From the NCBI GenBank assembly GCA_047777345.1, contig JBKEEJ010000001.1:310001-374000 (forward strand): 64,000 nucleotides of DNA, given 5' to 3'. Source of the stretch: Anaerocolumna sp047777345 (GTDB lineage Bacteria > Bacillota > Clostridia > Lachnospirales > Lachnospiraceae). The notes under the pieces were generated by a model. It was not told the DNA's origin. It saw only the letters and a list, made by a program, of their open reading frames with translations, and did no database searches. Each line of letters begins with the position of its first letter. Position 1 is the stretch's first letter. This document shows, piece after piece, positions 27,425 through 36,695 of this stretch. Position numbers and translations under genes: made by a program.

Positions 27425-28658
27425 AAATATGGGTCTTAAAGTTCTGTCGCTTTTTGTGGCTTTCCTGGTTTGGGTTGTTATTCTGAATGTGGATGATCCT
27501 ATGACGACCAAGACATTTCGAAATATACCTGTAACGAAAATTAATGAAAATGCACTGGCGCAGAAAGACAAAGTTTATGAAGTGGTATCCGGTGATACGG
27601 TGGATGTAAAGGTCAGGGCCAAAAGGAGCATTATCGAGTCTTTGGATAATTCTGATTTTCAGGCTATTGCGGATCTATCCAAATTATCCATCGTATATGC
27701 AGTTCCCATTGAAGTATCGGTCCCCAAATATGGTGACAAGGTAGAAATTTTGGATCAGAATTATACAATGCAGGTAACCCTTGAAAATTTAGAAACCAAA
27801 CAGTTTAAAATCAATGTGGTAACCGTTGGAACTGTAGCGGACGGTTATTATATCAAGGACAAAACCACAAGTCCCAATATTATACAGGTTTCCGGAGCGG
27901 AATCCGTTATAAATAAAATAGATCAGGTAGTAGTGGAAGTAAATGTAAATAATATAAGAGAGTCTTTCACAAAGACCGAAAAGCCAAAGGTTTACGATAA
28001 AAATGGTACTGTGATGGATTATGGAAAAATGACTTTAAGTTCTGATGAAGTGGATGTTTCGGTAGATCTTTTGAAAACCAAAACGGTAAATCTGTATATT
28101 GATTTAAAAGGTACGCCGTATTACGGATATAAATTTGGAAAATTCGACTATGAACCTCATGAGGTAGTTATTGCAGGAGAACAGGGAGAACTTGACAAGG
28201 TACAATATATTATCGGAGAGTATAATATAAACTATAAAAGAGAAAATATTTCGGATGAAGATAAAAATAAGGATGTGATAACGGTTGAGGATGAGGTTAA
28301 TATTGCTGATTTTATAAAAAATGATGTAATTTTAGTTGACGATAATCAGAAAGCGGTTGTCAATATCCAGATGGAAAAACTAAAAAGCAAGGACATTGAC
28401 TTAAATAGCAGTGATATTGAAATGAAAAATTTGCCTGAAGGATTGGAAGCAACCATTGATACAAAGGAGATACAGGTTGAGGTTCTTGGCGACGAAAACG
28501 TGTTGGCTGGTATTAACAAATATAATTTAAAACCATATGTTAATTTATCAGATGCGGATGTTGGAACCAGACTGTTTCAAATCCATTTCAACCCGCCGGA
28601 TTCGGATGTTACCATTTCTGGTGCCAATGTATGGATAACCGTAAACAAAGCACCTTAG
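27405..28658 (+). CDS. cdaR: CdaA regulator CdaR (YbbR repeats)
   Basis: 417-residue extracytoplasmic protein held by one N-terminal helix (about residues 10-28). YbbR-type repeats follow, recognisable by the recurring I-x-V-x(V/E)-x-G and PxxVxVSG-like pattern, e.g. SPNIIQVSGAESVINKI and PHEVVIAGEQGELDKV. In the family CdaR binds CdaA and tunes c-di-AMP synthesis. Overlap with cdaA supports co-expression. Length fits three to four YbbR units. Confidence 0.93.
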   Translation: MKERLTRNMGLKVLSLFVAFLVWVVILNVDDPMTTKTFRNIPVTKINENALAQKDKVYEVVSGDTVDVKVRAKRSIIESLDNSDFQAIADLSKLSIVYAVPIEVSVPKYGDKVEILDQNYTMQVTLENLETKQFKINVVTVGTVADGYYIKDKTTSPNIIQVSGAESVINKIDQVVVEVNVNNIRESFTKTEKPKVYDKNGTVMDYGKMTLSSDEVDVSVDLLKTKTVNLYIDLKGTPYYGYKFGKFDYEPHEVVIAGEQGELDKVQYIIGEYNINYKRENISDEDKNKDVITVEDEVNIADFIKNDVILVDDNQKAVVNIQMEKLKSKDIDLNSSDIEMKNLPEGLEATIDTKEIQVEVLGDENVLAGINKYNLKPYVNLSDADVGTRLFQIHFNPPDSDVTISGANVWITVNKAP

Positions 28659-28733
28659 TTACCGGTAAATTCCGGTCAGAATACGGGTTGAATACATACA
28701 AATAACCAAAGACGGTTCATAGGAGGTAAAAAT

Positions 28734-29012
28734 ATGGTAAGTAGTAGGGTCACAATAAAAAATCCTACCGGATTACATTTGCGGCCGGCTGGACAGCTGT
28801 GCAAAACAGCTATAGCTTTTCAGTCCAAGATAACGATACGATTTGGGAACACAACTGCCAATGCCAAAAGCGTGCTGGGTGTTTTAGGAGCATGCATAAA
28901 ATCCGGCGACGAGATAGAATTAATCTGTGAGGGTCAAGATGAAGAAGAAGCGCTTAAAGCCCTGACGAAAGCCATAGAATCCGGATTGGGAGAAGAACTG
29001 CCTGATATTTAA
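28734..29012 (+). CDS. HPr-family phosphocarrier protein
   Basis: 92 residues with both HPr phosphorylation sites in canonical places: His15 in NPTGLHLRPAG and Ser46 in NAKSVLGVL. His15 argues against Crh, which has Gln there. It would carry phosphate in the PTS and, as the Ser46-P form, serve catabolite control by CcpA. The GGAGGTAAAA site precedes the ATG. It lies 75 bases after cdaR, so co-transcription is plausible; whether it is the main HPr or a paralogue cannot be told from this window. Confidence 0.92.
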   Translation: MVSSRVTIKNPTGLHLRPAGQLCKTAIAFQSKITIRFGNTTANAKSVLGVLGACIKSGDEIELICEGQDEEEALKALTKAIESGLGEELPDI

Positions 29013-29343
29013 GTATAAGTTGCTTCGGATGGCTATAGTAAGCCTAAAATACCGCTCAAAAAGACTAATCAGGAATTATGGTACATTTGATTTTAGAATA
29101 GCTGAACCTGATAATGATGGAGGATACGAAGCGGTCTGAAATTTTTGACTTTTGTATCCTCTGTTTTCTGTTGCGGCAATGGGACAAGCTAAAATGTAAC
29201 CATAAACTTAATTATGATAAATACGCCATGAAATATGACAGTTACATAGAAGAAACGGGACGGCTTGGCGTAAAGATTTGTTTATAATTAAATCAATATA
29301 ATTTTACAATTAAAAATAAAAACACAGAAAGGTAATGAGAACT
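29013..29343. other. Intergenic gap with a weak terminator
   Basis: Holds an 11-bp stem GAGGATACGAA (29120-29130) paired with TTTGTATCCTC (29151-29161), one G-U, with a T-rich but interrupted tail. The remaining sequence shows no gene or strong promoter. Confidence 0.5.
29120..29168 (+). terminator. Probable terminator after HPr gene
   Basis: 11-bp stem, 20-base loop, tail TGTTTTCTGTT; weaker than the others in the window. Confidence 0.6.
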
Positions 29344-29745
29344 ATGAAAAAAGTTATTACTTACGGAACCTACGATTTAATTCATGTGGGACATATTAAT
29401 TTACTTAGAAGGGCAAGGGAATTAGGCGATTATCTTGTGGTGGCTTTGTCCACAGATGAGTTTAATGCCGGCAAACATAAAACGGCTTATCATTCCTATG
29501 AAGATAGAAAAATCATACTGGAATCCATTCGTTATGTAGACAAAGTAATTCCGGAATACAGCTGGGATCAGAAAATCAAAGACGTAATAGAAAACAATAT
29601 TGATATTTTTGTAATGGGAGATGACTGGAAGGGCGAATTTGACTTCCTGAAAGAATATTGTGAAGTTATTTATTTACCAAGGACGGAGGGAATTTCCACA
29701 ACAAAAATCAAAAATGATTTACATTTAGGAATAAACAGAAAATAG
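29344..29745 (+). CDS. tagD: Glycerol-3-phosphate cytidylyltransferase
   Basis: 133-residue nucleotidyltransferase that makes CDP-glycerol from CTP and glycerol 3-phosphate. Family motifs are TYGTYDLIHVGHINLL (HxGH) and RTEGISTTKIK at the C-terminus. The ATG at 29344 is chosen because GAAAGG lies 11 bases upstream; an earlier ATG at 29335 would be only two bases from it. It precedes two glycerophosphotransferase-like genes that would consume CDP-glycerol to make a teichoic-acid-like polymer. Confidence 0.93.
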   Translation: MKKVITYGTYDLIHVGHINLLRRARELGDYLVVALSTDEFNAGKHKTAYHSYEDRKIILESIRYVDKVIPEYSWDQKIKDVIENNIDIFVMGDDWKGEFDFLKEYCEVIYLPRTEGISTTKIKNDLHLGINRK

Positions 29746-29756
29746 GAGATGCACAT

Positions 29757-31004
29757 ATGGAATCAGCACATGTAGAGTCTGAGAAGAGAAATGAAAGTAT
29801 AAAGCTGAAACAAGTTATAAAAGACATAAAAAAACTTGCCAAAAAGGTTGTTCTTCGGGTCTACCGTTTAGAAACAAAAATCATACCTGTACAAAAAGAT
29901 ATGATTATATTTGAAAGCAATATGGGCAGAAACTATACCGGAAATCCCAAATATATTTATGAAGAAATGGTACGGCAAGGTTTGGATAAAAAATATCGGT
30001 GCTATATTATTTTAGATGATACCAGCATCCAGATTCCGGGACATGCAAAAAAAATAAAAAGAAGCCGTACTCTCTATTATATGATAATGGGTATAGCCGG
30101 AATATGGGTTAGTGACAGCAGAATGCCTAACTACATTATAAAACGGAAAGGCGTACATTATATTCAGACCTGGCATGGAACCCCTCTGAAAAAACTGGCC
30201 ATGGACATGGATTCTGTCAATATGGCAGGGGAGACGGATATTGAAAAATACAAAAGGAACTTTTATAAGAATACAAGAACCTGGGATTATCTTATATCCC
30301 AGAACCATTATTCCACAGAAATATTTAAAAGAGCCTTTGCTTTTGATAAAACCATACTTGAAATCGGGTATCCCAGAAATGATATTCTGATTTCGGGCAA
30401 TAAAAAAGAATATATAGACCAGCTAAAGAAAAGTATGGGGCTGCCACTTGACAAAAAAGTTCTGTTATATGCTCCGACCTGGCGGGACAACCAGTACTAT
30501 GCTAAAGGGGCCTATAAATTTACCAATGCCCTGGACTTTGATTTGTTCCGTGAAAAATTAGGGGATGAGTATGTATGCATTGTAAAATATCACTATCTGG
30601 TAAAAGATAATCTGGACTGGTCAGCTTATAAAGGCTTTGTCTATAATTTTGATATGTGTGAGGATATTGCCCAGCTGTATCTGGTGTCAGATATGCTGAT
30701 AACAGATTATTCTTCCGTTATGTTTGATTACAGCATTTTACGACGTCCAATGCTGTTTTTTGCCTACGATTTGGAAGATTATAAAGACAATTTAAGAGGC
30801 TTTTACTTTGACTTTCTTAAAGAAGCTCCAGGACCTGTTACCCGGACAACAGGGGAGCTCATTGATTCCATATTAAATTATAAACCGGAAGAATATGCGT
30901 CCAAATATGAGGCATTTCATAAGAAATATAACCATGTGGACGATGGAAATGCATCCCGGAAAGTAGTAGAACTTATAAAGAAACTATCCGGTTATTCAAA
31001 GTAA
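29757..31004 (+). CDS. CDP-glycerol glycerophosphotransferase family protein (TagB/TagF-like)
   Basis: 415 residues. The GT-B type glycerophosphotransferase domain (from about residue 45 on) has IQTWHGTPLKKLAMDMD, GYPRNDIL, LLYAPTWRDN and TDYSSVMFDYSILRRPMLFF, all conserved in TagB/TagF. It would transfer glycerol phosphate from CDP-glycerol to a lipid-linked wall polymer at the cytoplasmic face. The N-terminal basic segment may hold it to the membrane. It is 11 bases after tagD, so the two are one operon. Priming versus polymerising activity cannot be told from sequence. Confidence 0.9.
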   Translation: MESAHVESEKRNESIKLKQVIKDIKKLAKKVVLRVYRLETKIIPVQKDMIIFESNMGRNYTGNPKYIYEEMVRQGLDKKYRCYIILDDTSIQIPGHAKKIKRSRTLYYMIMGIAGIWVSDSRMPNYIIKRKGVHYIQTWHGTPLKKLAMDMDSVNMAGETDIEKYKRNFYKNTRTWDYLISQNHYSTEIFKRAFAFDKTILEIGYPRNDILISGNKKEYIDQLKKSMGLPLDKKVLLYAPTWRDNQYYAKGAYKFTNALDFDLFREKLGDEYVCIVKYHYLVKDNLDWSAYKGFVYNFDMCEDIAQLYLVSDMLITDYSSVMFDYSILRRPMLFFAYDLEDYKDNLRGFYFDFLKEAPGPVTRTTGELIDSILNYKPEEYASKYEAFHKKYNHVDDGNASRKVVELIKKLSGYSK

Positions 31005-31074
31005 ATTAATTGCTTAAGTTTTTTGCCAATTCATTAAGAGAATTCTTAAGAAAATGTTGGGAAAGGTATTGTTT

Positions 31075-32250
31075 ATGATTAATAAGTATAAGAGTATTGC
31101 GAAAATTAAAGCCAAGGGAATCTATCACAGCCTGATGGCAGTTGTGGAAAAAAGACAGGTAAATGAAAGACTTAAGAATTTTAATCCGTCTGTTATTCAC
31201 AATGATAAACCGGCCAAAATACAGAAAATAACTTTTGTGATTGAGCGTATGGCAAAATATAACGGCGGTCAAACTTCCATATTAAGACTTGGAACAGAAT
31301 TATCCAAATTAGGGTATCAGGTTGGGTATATTGTGTACAAGCCTCAGACCAAATCGGATATGGAGGAATGCGCCAGATGCAATTTAAAAGATTTTCAGGG
31401 CCGGTTGTATACGAATAAATACCTGGATAAATTAGACTCGGATATTGTAATAGCAAGTTCCTGGGATACGGTATCCTTTGCAAAAAAAATGAAAGGTTAC
31501 AAAATGTATTTTCTGCAGGATTACGAACCGTATTTTTATTCTTTCGGAGAACTGTTTCTGATGGCAAAAAAGACCTATGAACAGGGGCTTCATATGGTAA
31601 GCCTTGGCCCGTGGAATAAAGAAATGGTTGAGAAAAACTGCAAAGTTATATCACCGGTAGATTATATTGAATTTCCATATGAAAGGCGGGAATATCCGTC
31701 CTGCCCCAGAAATTATGCCGCCTATTCAAAGAAAAAGAATTTTACCCTGGCAGTTTATTTAAAATATTACGGGAAAAGACTTCCCTGTATTACCCAGTAT
31801 TTACTAAAGCATGTAAAAGAGGAATTTAAAAAAGACGGTATTACCTTAAACATTAAATATTTCGGGGAAGATAAAAGTTTTCACCCGGATGCCGGTGAAA
31901 ATCTGGGTATGCTATCAAAAAAGGAATTACTGGCTTTATATAAAAAGGCGGATTTTGGTATGGTAGCTTCCATGAGCAACATATCACTGGTGCCATACGA
32001 AATGCTGGCCACAGGCCTGCCTTTAATTGAATTTGAAGACGGGACATTTCCTTACTTTTTCCCGGAAAACAGCGCAATACTTACCTCATTGTCATATAAA
32101 GACCTTTACAATAAACTAAAACAGGCAATTCAAAATCCTGAGACTTTGGAAGAAATGCATAACACGGCAGAAAATTATTTGCAGTCCTTAAGCTGGGAAA
32201 AGTCTGCAAAGCAATTCAGCCAGATATTAAATAATTTACTGGAAGAATAA
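31075..32250 (+). CDS. Glycosyltransferase family 4, WsaF-like
   Basis: 391 residues, GT-B fold. The N-terminal acceptor half begins TFVIERMAKYNGGQTSILRLG and contains YFLQDYEPYFYSFGE, a stretch I associate with WsaF-type rhamnosyltransferases. The C-terminal donor half has VASMSNISLVPYEMLATGLPLIEFE, the usual E-x7-E-like nucleotide-sugar site of GT4. ATG 31075 is preferred (GGGAAAGG 8 bases upstream) over 31054. It sits between two TagB-like genes, so it probably adds sugars to the same surface polymer. Confidence 0.78.
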   Translation: MINKYKSIAKIKAKGIYHSLMAVVEKRQVNERLKNFNPSVIHNDKPAKIQKITFVIERMAKYNGGQTSILRLGTELSKLGYQVGYIVYKPQTKSDMEECARCNLKDFQGRLYTNKYLDKLDSDIVIASSWDTVSFAKKMKGYKMYFLQDYEPYFYSFGELFLMAKKTYEQGLHMVSLGPWNKEMVEKNCKVISPVDYIEFPYERREYPSCPRNYAAYSKKKNFTLAVYLKYYGKRLPCITQYLLKHVKEEFKKDGITLNIKYFGEDKSFHPDAGENLGMLSKKELLALYKKADFGMVASMSNISLVPYEMLATGLPLIEFEDGTFPYFFPENSAILTSLSYKDLYNKLKQAIQNPETLEEMHNTAENYLQSLSWEKSAKQFSQILNNLLEE

Positions 32251-32348
32251 ATTTATTGCAAATATAAGTCATAAATTTTTGCTTCCTACTTTTAAGTATA
32301 ATTACATCGTAATTTAGGATTAAGCAGTAACATAAGCGGGAGTCGGAT

Positions 32349-33545
32349 ATGAGAAATCGGATAAAGCGGATATTGCCAAAACAGGTTTTGGAAATACTAA
32401 AACTTTTGAGATATTACTACATCGTGTTTTTATTTCATATATTTCACCTGTTTCCCATAAGTAAGACAAAAATCGTAATCTGTAATGTCTGGGGTTTTGG
32501 CGACAATGCAAAGTATGTTGCGGAGGAGTTAGCCAGGCGAAAGGCCAACCATCCGGAGCTGGATATTATATTTATAACAAATCATCCAAAAAGCGCCTAT
32601 GCGCCAAAGGGCATTACCGTAAGAAAAACCAATACCCCAAAGGCTATTTTTGCTTTGGCTACGGCAAGAATCTGGGTGGATAATAACCGGAAGGAAAATT
32701 ATATTCGAAAAAGAAAAGGACAGTTTTATATTCAGACCTGGCATGGGGGTATCGCTCTTAAAAAGATAGAAAAGGACTATAAAGACAGGTTAGGTCATAA
32801 ATATGTTGCCAATGCCAAACGGGATTCGGCTATGACGGATTTGTATATATCCAATAGTAATTTTTGTACCAACATGTACCGCAAAAGCTTTTGGTATCAG
32901 GGAGAAATATTGGAGTGCGGCAGCCCGAGAAACGACATACTGCTAAGTCCTTCCGAAACAGTGAATCAAGAAGTGCGTAAAAGACTAGGAATAAAAGAGG
33001 GGATAAAAATTGCCATTTATGCGCCTACCTATCGGGAAGGGGAAGGAAACACAAAGCCTTATGAGCTGGATTTTGAAATGCTTTTAAAAACAATTAAAGA
33101 AAGGTTCGGAGGCAATTGGGTTATTGCAGTCAGGCTCCATCCCCTGGTTTCCGGACAAAGCGGTTTTATTTCTTATAATAATCGGGTTATTAACGCAACT
33201 TACTACCGAGACATATATGAGCTTATGTCAGCGGCGGATTTGCTTATCACCGATTATTCCAACCTGATGTTTGAATTTTCCTTTATGAAAAAACCGGTGT
33301 TTTTATATGCGTCGGATGTGAAGAAATATGAAAAGGAAAGGGGATTTTACTTTGAATACCGTTCCCTGCCTTATCAAATTGCATTGACTGACTGTGAGTT
33401 AATGGAAAACATTAAAAACTTTGATTATGAAAAATATCAGGAGAATGTGGAGAAGTTTTTAAGTAAACTGGCCATTTATGAGAACGGAAATGCTTCCAAG
33501 TGTGTGGCAGACAGAATACTTAAGACAATATATAACAATATATAA
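32349..33545 (+). CDS. CDP-glycerol glycerophosphotransferase family protein, second copy
   Basis: 398 residues, with a hydrophobic patch near the N-terminus (YYYIVFLFHIFHLF). The same motifs as the first copy are present: IQTWHGGIALKKIEKDY, CGSPRNDILL, IYAPTYREG and TDYSNLMFEFSFMKKPVFLY. Divergence between the copies suggests different acceptor roles (primer versus chain). A 98-base gap separates it from the glycosyltransferase gene. It is the last gene of the rightward glycopolymer run. Confidence 0.88.
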   Translation: MRNRIKRILPKQVLEILKLLRYYYIVFLFHIFHLFPISKTKIVICNVWGFGDNAKYVAEELARRKANHPELDIIFITNHPKSAYAPKGITVRKTNTPKAIFALATARIWVDNNRKENYIRKRKGQFYIQTWHGGIALKKIEKDYKDRLGHKYVANAKRDSAMTDLYISNSNFCTNMYRKSFWYQGEILECGSPRNDILLSPSETVNQEVRKRLGIKEGIKIAIYAPTYREGEGNTKPYELDFEMLLKTIKERFGGNWVIAVRLHPLVSGQSGFISYNNRVINATYYRDIYELMSAADLLITDYSNLMFEFSFMKKPVFLYASDVKKYEKERGFYFEYRSLPYQIALTDCELMENIKNFDYEKYQENVEKFLSKLAIYENGNASKCVADRILKTIYNNI

Positions 33546-33619
33546 ATAATAAAAGAGACAGCATGAAATCATAGAAGTAATCTTTAAAATAAAAGGTAAA
33601 AAGACGAAAAGCAGAAGGT

Positions 33620-33654
33620 AAAAAACGGTGAAACTGTAAGTCTCACCGTTTTTT
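33620..33654. terminator. Bidirectional terminator between glycopolymer genes
   Basis: Perfect 12-bp stem AAAAAACGGTGA/TCACCGTTTTTT with 11-base loop between convergent genes. Confidence 0.93.
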
Positions 33655-33669
33655 ATCTATTCAATTTAT

Positions 33670-34704
33670 CTATTCTGGCTTTCCCGTAATTTCAAGTATT
33701 TTATTACTGATTTCTTTTACTTTTTGGGAAGGTTCATAAGATTCATCTTCAAATAAGAATTCATGGAGCTTTGACACATTGGCACTTAAATCAATTGGAA
33801 AGACATAAGATATCTTATTATAATAATCGGCCTTTTTATCAAAAGGAAATCCGGTTTCGTCTACGATGTTATAGGATAGGATGTCTTTTGCCAGGGCCAA
33901 CATATCCATGGAATCTAAGTTGGTGTAAATCTGAGGGAATATTTCATTTATAATAGCATTAATAGTCAGCAAGTCGGCAGACTTGGCTTTTTCAAAAATC
34001 TTCTTAATAACGATTCGCTGCCGCTCGGTACGCTTGTAATCACCTCCGGCCGTATACCGGATTCTGGCGTAAGCAGTCGCATGGGTACCGTTTACTAACT
34101 GGGTGCCGGCGGACTTTAATTTGCCCACATTCGTGCCGTTAATCTTATTTAGCTCTTTTGTATAACCGTTAACATATTTTAATTCTTCTTGTGTAATATC
34201 CAGGGTAATTCCCCCTAATAAGTCAATTACTTTTACCACCGAATTAAAGTTAACGGTTACGAATTCCTTTACATTCAAATCAAAATTGGTGTTAATTGTA
34301 TTTAGTGCCAAAGGATATCCGCCTCTAAAGTAAGCCGCATTTATTTTGTCAAATCCATAACCCGGTATATCCACATAAGTGTCACGGTAAATGGATGCCA
34401 GTTTTATATCCTTGGTCTTTTTATTAATGCTGGCAATAATAATGGTGTCGCTGTGGGTGCTTTTCTTAAGAGAATTATCCCTGGAGTCAACACCGAAAAT
34501 GGCGATATTGCGGTAACCATCAATTTCATCGCTGTTTAGATCATTCATAACGATGGATGAATCTCCGCTGGTATCAAGCTGAGCTTTACTGGTTACATAT
34601 ACGAAATAACCGAATCCCACAACTATGATTAACAGTATAAAATCAATAAACAGCAGTATTCTTCTTCTTAATCTTCTTTTTTTCTTTTTTATGTTATTAC
34701 TCAT
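33670..34704 (-). CDS. LytR-CpsA-Psr (LCP) family wall-polymer ligase
   Basis: 344 residues: basic cytosolic head, one membrane helix (about residues 15-35), then the extracellular LCP domain. Typical motifs are IAIFGVDSRDN, SDTIIIASINKK, LASIYRDTYVDIPGYG, KINAAYFRGG and the arginine-rich YARIRYTAGGDYKRTERQR. These enzymes attach lipid-linked teichoic acid or capsule chains to peptidoglycan, which fits the CDP-glycerol genes facing it. GAAAGG precedes the ATG. It is likely co-transcribed with the sugar transferase upstream on the same strand. Confidence 0.93.
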   Translation of the reverse strand: MSNNIKKKKRRLRRRILLFIDFILLIIVVGFGYFVYVTSKAQLDTSGDSSIVMNDLNSDEIDGYRNIAIFGVDSRDNSLKKSTHSDTIIIASINKKTKDIKLASIYRDTYVDIPGYGFDKINAAYFRGGYPLALNTINTNFDLNVKEFVTVNFNSVVKVIDLLGGITLDITQEELKYVNGYTKELNKINGTNVGKLKSAGTQLVNGTHATAYARIRYTAGGDYKRTERQRIVIKKIFEKAKSADLLTINAIINEIFPQIYTNLDSMDMLALAKDILSYNIVDETGFPFDKKADYYNKISYVFPIDLSANVSKLHEFLFEDESYEPSQKVKEISNKILEITGKPE

Positions 34705-34797
34705 AGAAATCTGACCTTTCTAATTTGGAATAGGCTGCTTTATTATTAATACCGATTGAAACTTAGTATTGTCCGGAATAAAGCCAGCCCCAATATG

Positions 34798-36216
34798 TTA
34801 ATATGCATTTTTATTAATAAAACCTTTGAAAATAGTAAGAAATAAGATTTTAAAATCCAAACCCAATGACCAGTTTTCGATATAATATAAGTCGCATTCA
34901 ATTCTTTTACGAATGGAAGTATCACCACGGTAGCCTTTTATCTGTGCCCATCCGGTCATTCCGGGCTGAACCTGATGTTTAATCATGTATCTTGGTATTT
35001 CTTCTTTAAATTTTTCTACGAAATAAGGCCGCTCCGGACGTGGACCCACAAGACTCATGTCCCCTTTTAAAACATTAAAAAGCTGGGGCAGTTCGTCAAT
35101 GGAAGTTTTGCGGATTATTTTGCCGATTTTGGTTACCCTGGGATCATTAAAGGTTGTCCATGCTTTTTTCTCGCTGGCTTCGGGCTGAATCTCCATGGAG
35201 CGGAACTTATACATTTTAAATTCCTTATTATGCCGTCCTACCCGAACCTGGGTAAAGATTACGGGCCCCGGTGAAGTAGCCTTAATAATAATTGCCACCA
35301 CTATCATTGGAATGGCGAAAATAATCAGGGCAATGATACAGCCTACCAGATCAACCACCCGTTTAACAAAACGGTTGAACGTGTTGCTCAAAGGCACATT
35401 ACGGATATTAATTACCGGAAGGCCATCCAAATCTTCCGTATAGGGAACGGTCGGAAAAAAGTCCTGATAGTCCGGAATAAATTTTGTATGGACGCCGGAT
35501 TTTTCGCAAATTCCCACAATGCGGCCCAGTTTGGAGTATTCTTCGATACTCAGTGTAATTGCGATTTCATCAAGTTTATTCTGGGGAAGTATTTCAAGCA
35601 AGTCTTCAATGGTTCCGATTACCTTAATATTTTTATAGGCATATCCTGATTCCATGTTATCATCCAGAATACCATGGATATAATAACCCCACTGGGGATT
35701 GTCCAGTATTCTGTCAATATAGGCCTCTGCTGCCCGGCTGTACCCAACCAATAAAATATGTTTTAAGTTATAACCTTTTTTCCTGGCCGCTTTTAAGGAA
35801 TAGTATAAAATTGCCCGGAAGACAGAATCCAGGATAATATTATTCACAAAGAAGAGAGCAATTAAGAAACGGGAATAGTTAATTTCCTTAACTGCATACA
35901 AAAGGAAGGTAAAGTATAAGGTACCGAAAAAGTTGGCCTTTGTAACATTCCAGAGACTGTCCCGACTGCTTAAAATCCATTTTGGTGTGTATAAATTACA
36001 TAAATAATAAATAATCAAATAGCCCGGTACCAAAAAGGTTAAAATACTGGCGTATTGGTACAAAGAATAAAATCCTGCGTTGGGGTCCCACTTTATCAGG
36101 AACCGCAAAGGGCTGTAAAAACGCAAATAATAGGAAATGACATAAGATAATACCAATAAAAAGGCGTCAACAATAACATGGATTCGATTAAAGGTCTTTT
36201 GATTGTCGTTTATCAT
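34798..36216 (-). CDS. Undecaprenyl-phosphate sugar phosphotransferase (WbaP/CpsE type)
   Basis: 472 residues. Four N-terminal helices (to about residue 130) lead to a Rossmann-like middle domain (LLVGYSRAAEAYIDRIL) and a C-terminal bacterial sugar transferase domain with VGRHNKEFKMYKFRSM, TSIDELPQLFNVLKGDMSLVG and RPERPYFVEKF. It loads the first sugar-phosphate on the lipid carrier, starting surface polysaccharide synthesis. ATG at 36216 is chosen (TGAGGAG 5 bases away); a start at 36255 would add 13 residues without a better site. It is 93 bases upstream of the LCP gene on the same strand. Confidence 0.92.
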   Translation of the reverse strand: MINDNQKTFNRIHVIVDAFLLVLSYVISYYLRFYSPLRFLIKWDPNAGFYSLYQYASILTFLVPGYLIIYYLCNLYTPKWILSSRDSLWNVTKANFFGTLYFTFLLYAVKEINYSRFLIALFFVNNIILDSVFRAILYYSLKAARKKGYNLKHILLVGYSRAAEAYIDRILDNPQWGYYIHGILDDNMESGYAYKNIKVIGTIEDLLEILPQNKLDEIAITLSIEEYSKLGRIVGICEKSGVHTKFIPDYQDFFPTVPYTEDLDGLPVINIRNVPLSNTFNRFVKRVVDLVGCIIALIIFAIPMIVVAIIIKATSPGPVIFTQVRVGRHNKEFKMYKFRSMEIQPEASEKKAWTTFNDPRVTKIGKIIRKTSIDELPQLFNVLKGDMSLVGPRPERPYFVEKFKEEIPRYMIKHQVQPGMTGWAQIKGYRGDTSIRKRIECDLYYIENWSLGLDFKILFLTIFKGFINKNAY

Positions 36217-36695
36217 AATCTCCTCACTCCGCTCTATGGCAAAAAACTTGTCCACCAGGCCTTATGGCGGTTTCAAAAAGGAATTGTTATCTTTACTAAA
36301 AGTATTACATAATTATTGTAATCCTGTAAAGTATTGTCTAAAAGCATCATTATTATAATACATGATTAGGTGCCATTCTACAATAAATAAATTCTTAATA
36401 TTTAAGGGAAGAATCTTAAGAATTAATGATTTTTCAAAGTAACATACAGATAAATGATCTCTGGATGGATAAAATTATATTTGAAAGATTTATTTGGACA
36501 TAAATATTTCGTGATTTATTCACATTCTATACACAAAGTACTGATAAAATAGAGACAAACATAAACTAAAACATGTTTAAAAAAATATCCGTATATTTGT
36601 TGTAACCAATCTCTTTTTAAAGTAAATTGTAATCTGTAAGTTTTAAGAATATTACAATTGCCCAAATTGTTTCGAATAAAGAAAGGAGTATAAAT
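36217..36695. other. Divergent promoter region, no gene
   Basis: About 480 AT-rich bases between divergent genes. An inverted repeat ATTCTTAA (36391-36398) / TTAAGAAT (36416-36423) is visible, plus weak -35/-10 candidates near 36494-36550. I cannot fix a promoter with confidence. Confidence 0.45.
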
